Assembly (NCBI RefSeq): GCF_030867145.1
Contig: NC_134427.1
Coordinates: 15,771,001 to 15,835,000, forward strand
Source: Opisthocomus hoazin
Lineage: Eukaryota > Chordata > Aves > Opisthocomiformes > Opisthocomidae
Reading direction: 5' to 3'
Length of the DNA stretch: 64,000 nucleotides
In this document: in pieces, positions 60,946-64,000 of the stretch
Layout: the number at the start of each line of letters is the position of its first letter
How positions within the stretch are numbered: position 1 is the first letter of the stretch
Made by a program: the position numbers and the translations under genes
Notes under the pieces: generated by a model
The model's input: the letters and a program-made list of their open reading frames with translations, nothing else
Databases searched by the model: none
Told to the model about the DNA's origin: nothing

Positions 60946-62360
60946 GTATGAAGGGATGCACAGAGCACTGCGAGTCAAAGCTCTCTCGGGGGACAATTGT
61001 AAAAACCGTGTTGTCCAATGCTTAAAAAAGTACTGGGGCCCACTGATGTCAGAGGCAAACTCCCCATGCAGTTTACAGGCTGTATATAGCAGATCACAAA
61101 GAGCATAATTAAGTCATCATTTTCAGGCTTCTCATAGCCTGTTTAACTGCCCCTAAGGTGGATTGATGAGCTGAGTGATCCTTAAAGTAAGATGTCGTGC
61201 CCTCAGAATCTCGTGTTGTCCCATGGCATTATCTTTATTATCTTGGTGCAGGACTCCTGACCTGTGATTTTACTGACACCACGCAGTACTGCCTACGTGG
61301 GGTAGAGTTCCCCGTGAAACTTAGAGAGCAGTCCTGCATTAACACAGGTACGAGTTAGTTTCCCTTCAGAGAAGCATTTGGCTCAGTTCTAATTAGTCAT
61401 CGTACAAGAGTGCCAAAACAGAGAAGGCTGTGAACGTAAATGCTGGATCTGAGAACCTCCAAATGCCAACCTGAATATGAATGGAAATGCTTTCTGCACA
61501 CCACACTTGGTTTAGATCACCGGAAGCGTGTATCACCATGAATACACTTGTAAAAAAATTTAATTACTACTGGAAGGGGTTGTATGGAAATAGGGTTATC
61601 TCAGATACAACCACTGGAAAGAACATTGTGGAAGAAACTGAATGGATTTGCTTTCTCCTTTATTGTTTTTAATGGAGGGGAAAACCCTAAGAAAACATTC
61701 TTAAATTGTATTAGTGACAGCTGGAAGCTAGTCTGTGGCTTCCGCAGCCAGACTCTTAACATTCCTGGTTTCGTATATCATGGCAGCAGATTGTCAAAAC
61801 CAGATACAAGAGCATGTGCTTGACTTCATTCTGCAGTTGAGTTGTCCCTGCACAGTATTGTCTCTCTCTAAGCTACTTTTGCAAGTACAAGTCAAGGAAT
61901 AAGGAATGTGTCACATTTTGACCTTTATATGTGTGCTTACTAACTGCAAAACAGAAGTTCGTAAAAATGAGGTGGGCAAAACATGAGCATGTAGATGCTA
62001 GGACTTCTCTTACTGGAGAAATTTCACCCATAACACCTTCAGCTCATTGTCACAGTTTTTGAAACAATGGGAACTGCTGCTGAAATATATAGAAGGATGT
62101 GGTCTCGCTCACATGAATGGGCATCGTTGGTTGTTACCTCCACGTCTTCCTTGCTGACGGTGAGGTCAGCCCTGCTGCAAGGCTGTAAGCACCAGCGAGG
62201 CACTTATGCCCGAGCCTAATTTTAAACAAATGAGCAGTCCCGGCAGAGTTCAGATTCTTTTATTTAAAGTGTTTTGCCGAGGCAGGGCCATTTGCCTCTC
62301 CCTGGGTCAAGCTGTAGGTCTTTCATTTTATTTAGTGGCATTTATATTTCTGTCACCCAG
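60946..62360 (+). other. NPAS2: NPAS2 intron 2
   Basis: A GTATGA donor at 60946 and a CACCCAG acceptor ending at 62360 bound this 1415-base intron. It is phase 2, interrupting the Arg codon between AAG and GCG. I see no repeat or other gene within it. Confidence 0.92.
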
Positions 62361-62515
62361 GGCGTCACGCAACAAATCTGAAAAGAAGAGGAGAGACCAG
62401 TTCAATGTCCTCATTAAAGAGCTTTGCACGATGCTGCAGGGCCATGGCCACCCTCTCAAGATGGACAAGTCCACAATACTGCAGAGGACCATCGACTTCT
62501 TACAGAAACAGAAAG
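62361..62515 (+). CDS. NPAS2: NPAS2 coding exon 2: bHLH DNA-binding and dimerisation domain
   Basis: Seen: the acceptor CACCCAG ends at 62360 and the GTACTG donor starts at 62516. The 155-base exon joins the previous one in phase 2 and leaves one base for the next. It reads [15 protein letters not shown] (basic region), then helix 1 [12 protein letters not shown], a loop QGHGHPLK, then helix 2 starting [14 protein letters not shown]. The KSEKKRRDQ core, including the Glu and Arg that class-specific bHLH proteins use to contact E-box bases, is intact. Known: this is the NPAS2/CLOCK signature; the N-terminal MDEDEKD of the previous exon and the residues of the next exon favour NPAS2 over CLOCK. 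Odd: the loop is two residues longer than I recall for human NPAS2 and CLOCK (PGNTRK or PGNARK before MDK). Frame and splice signals are clean, so this looks like real divergence, not damage. Confidence 0.96.
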
Positions 62516-63278
62516 GTACTGGAGGGCACTGGCCTGCTCCTGTTGAAGGTGTTGGGTCCCCATCTGCCCAGCAGCCAGTTTCCACTCAGAAAATGAAAAC
62601 TGGTTTTCCAAGCTTCTAAGACCTCCAGAGAGGACATGAACCTAAGTGAAGGGCAGAATAAGGCCCAGCAGTTGGCCTCAGTCTAGGTTTGAATACAGTT
62701 AAACATAAATGTACTTGGAAAGATGCAGTGCTGTATGCTTCTTAATGTAGTGACATCGCTCCATTTCCCTCGCTGGCCACCACATCCCCTGGCATGCTTT
62801 GTACGCTCGCAGAGCATGAGGGAAGAAGAGCTGAGGAACAGTATGCCCTACAAAAGCCAGGGTAAAGGGGTTTTTGTGCCCTGTTCCCAGGTCTCCTGGG
62901 GTGGGAGATGGCTGGGTGCAGCCTGTCCTGCTGCCCTGGCACTCCTGTGAGCCTTCCTGAAATGGCTCCAGAGTCGCAGGCACCCTCTGCTCATGGTGAT
63001 GCTCAGCTACTCTGAAATCAGCCCATTGACCTTAATTTTTGAAGGATTTCTTCAGACCACCCAAAATGTCTCCACTTCCTTTGCTTAATTTCTAGTGCAT
63101 TTGTGTTGTGATGGCGTGGAAAATGACTGGTGCATACAGGAAGGCTTTGTGTGGAGAACGATCTGAGGATGATTCCTGTGAAAGCCCCTTAAAAGAAATC
63201 TACAGTTACTTGAAAATGGAGAAAAAAAAAATCCAACCAGCATGAGTCATGTTGCTTTTTTCATGTTTTCTCTTTAAG
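62516..63278 (+). other. NPAS2: NPAS2 intron 3
   Basis: A GTACTG donor and a TCTTTAAG acceptor bound this 763-base intron, phase 1. It splits the Glu codon at the end of bHLH helix 2. No repeat or gene is seen inside. Confidence 0.92.
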
Positions 63279-63370
63279 AAATCACAGCACAGACAGAAGC
63301 CTGTGAGATTAGACAAGACTGGAAGCCTTCATTTCTTAGCAATGAGGAGTTCACCCAGTTGATGTTAGAG
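63279..63370 (+). CDS. NPAS2: NPAS2 coding exon 3: end of bHLH and linker into PAS-A
   Basis: Seen: a T-rich tract TCTTTAAG gives an acceptor at 63278 and GTAAGA is a strong donor at 63371. The first two bases complete the Glu-63 codon begun at 62515. The 92-base exon then encodes [18 protein letters not shown] followed by [12 protein letters not shown], reaching residue 93. Known: the [17 protein letters not shown] stretch is shared almost exactly by NPAS2 and CLOCK and leads into the first PAS domain, which senses haem and forms part of the BMAL1 interface in NPAS2. The PAS-A core, PAS-B and the transactivation tail must lie to the right of the window. Total coding length across the three exons is 279 bases with no stop, in consistent phase. 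Confidence 0.95.
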
Positions 63371-64000
63371 GTAAGAAGAAATTAAAGCTGCATAGATTAG
63401 TGAGGAGTAATCAGTTCAGTGGAGTAGTTCAGAGATATAGAGTTCCTTTTCACCTGTAGGTCCCAACGTTAATGTTAATGATTTCTACTCTACTGGCGCA
63501 TATAATACAGACCTGACAGAGACCAATGTTGTGCCAAATGCTTTGCAGACACAGAATTGAAAATATGATTTCTTCCCCTTGAAGACAAACAGCTTTTCAT
63601 TTAGGAATGAAGACCAATGTGGCCCAGACTTGGCCTGATGAGGAAGGAAAAAGGGAATTGCCCTCCTCAGAAGAGCCGCTAGAGCTAGCAGTTTTAGCAA
63701 AAACTTGAAAGGACCTGGAAAAAAGCGGAGCAGCTCTCTTGCTCCCACATCCCATTAGCCAGGCAGCATTTGCTTTGCTGCCTTTGCTGCTGCTAGCCGT
63801 GCCGTGTTGTTACTTGTGATGTGGATGCTGTATCTTTTCCTTGGGTTGCCTTTAAGTGCATTCAGGAGAACAGCTCTGATACTCTCACCTCTGAAACACT
63901 TAGCTGATCTAGAAACATCCCGTGAGCCTACGTTTTTCCTTTCTTGAGGATGCAGCTTTGGGTTTGTGCTGCGTGCTCCTCTGGCGAGGACGTCTCCTGC
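63371..64000 (+). other. NPAS2: Start of NPAS2 intron 4 (cut by the window edge)
   Basis: GTAAGA donor at 63371. No further coding exon of the PAS-A domain is recognisable before the window ends. A minus-strand open frame at 63485-63748 has no family resemblance and is taken as chance. Confidence 0.85.

Noticed and set aside
60946-61108. Read-through of the start-codon exon to give a 64-residue protein
   Set aside because: The GTATGA donor and the perfect phase join to the bHLH exon show that this is intron.
1-64000. Bacterial-type operons, CRISPR arrays, phage or plasmid systems
   Set aside because: No regularly spaced repeats, no ribosome binding sites with long ORFs, and clear vertebrate features (CR1, CpG island, spliced NPAS2).

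Overview
This is a stretch of vertebrate nuclear DNA, almost certainly from a bird. The evidence is several CR1 LINE fragments with the typical avian 3' end (imperfect ATTCTGTG repeats), a spliced gene with GT/AG introns, a GC-rich CpG island, and otherwise single-copy, moderately AT-rich sequence. I cannot name the species. There is no bacterial, phage or CRISPR content.

The one gene I recognise is the 5' part of NPAS2 (neuronal PAS domain protein 2), a circadian bHLH-PAS transcription factor and paralogue of CLOCK, on the + strand. Three coding exons are visible: 60889-60945 (25 bases of 5' UTR plus the ATG at 60914), 62361-62515 and 63279-63370. Together they encode the first 93 residues: a short N-terminus, the whole bHLH domain and the linker entering PAS-A. 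Splice phases agree across both junctions. The rest of the gene lies beyond the right edge. A CpG island at about 35.1-36.7 kb on the same strand is the likely promoter and non-coding first exon, with a strong GTACGT donor after 36188. That makes intron 1 about 24.7 kb.

Layout: 1-35.1 kb is intergenic or upstream sequence with no exon I can support. It holds CR1 copies (1.55, 6.3, 14.8 kb), an old CR1-like remnant (16.9 kb), faint MIR/SINE-like remnants, an AAT microsatellite (21.7 kb), a (TA)n(TG)n microsatellite (33.5 kb) and homopolymer runs. 35.1-36.7 kb is the CpG island. 36.2-60.9 kb is intron 1, with an ancient CR1 (39.8-41.1 kb), younger CR1 pieces (50.1 and 55.6 kb), short tandem duplications (58.9 and 60.5 kb) and a possible conserved non-coding block near 56 kb. 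60.9-64.0 kb carries the coding exons and introns 2 to 4 (the last partial).

No novel multi-gene system is present. The points most worth following are a predicted upstream ORF that would overlap the NPAS2 start codon after splicing, a two-residue longer bHLH loop than I recall for human NPAS2 and CLOCK, and a ROR/REV-ERB-type site in the promoter island. Most long open frames in the window are chance ORFs in GC-rich or repeat sequence.
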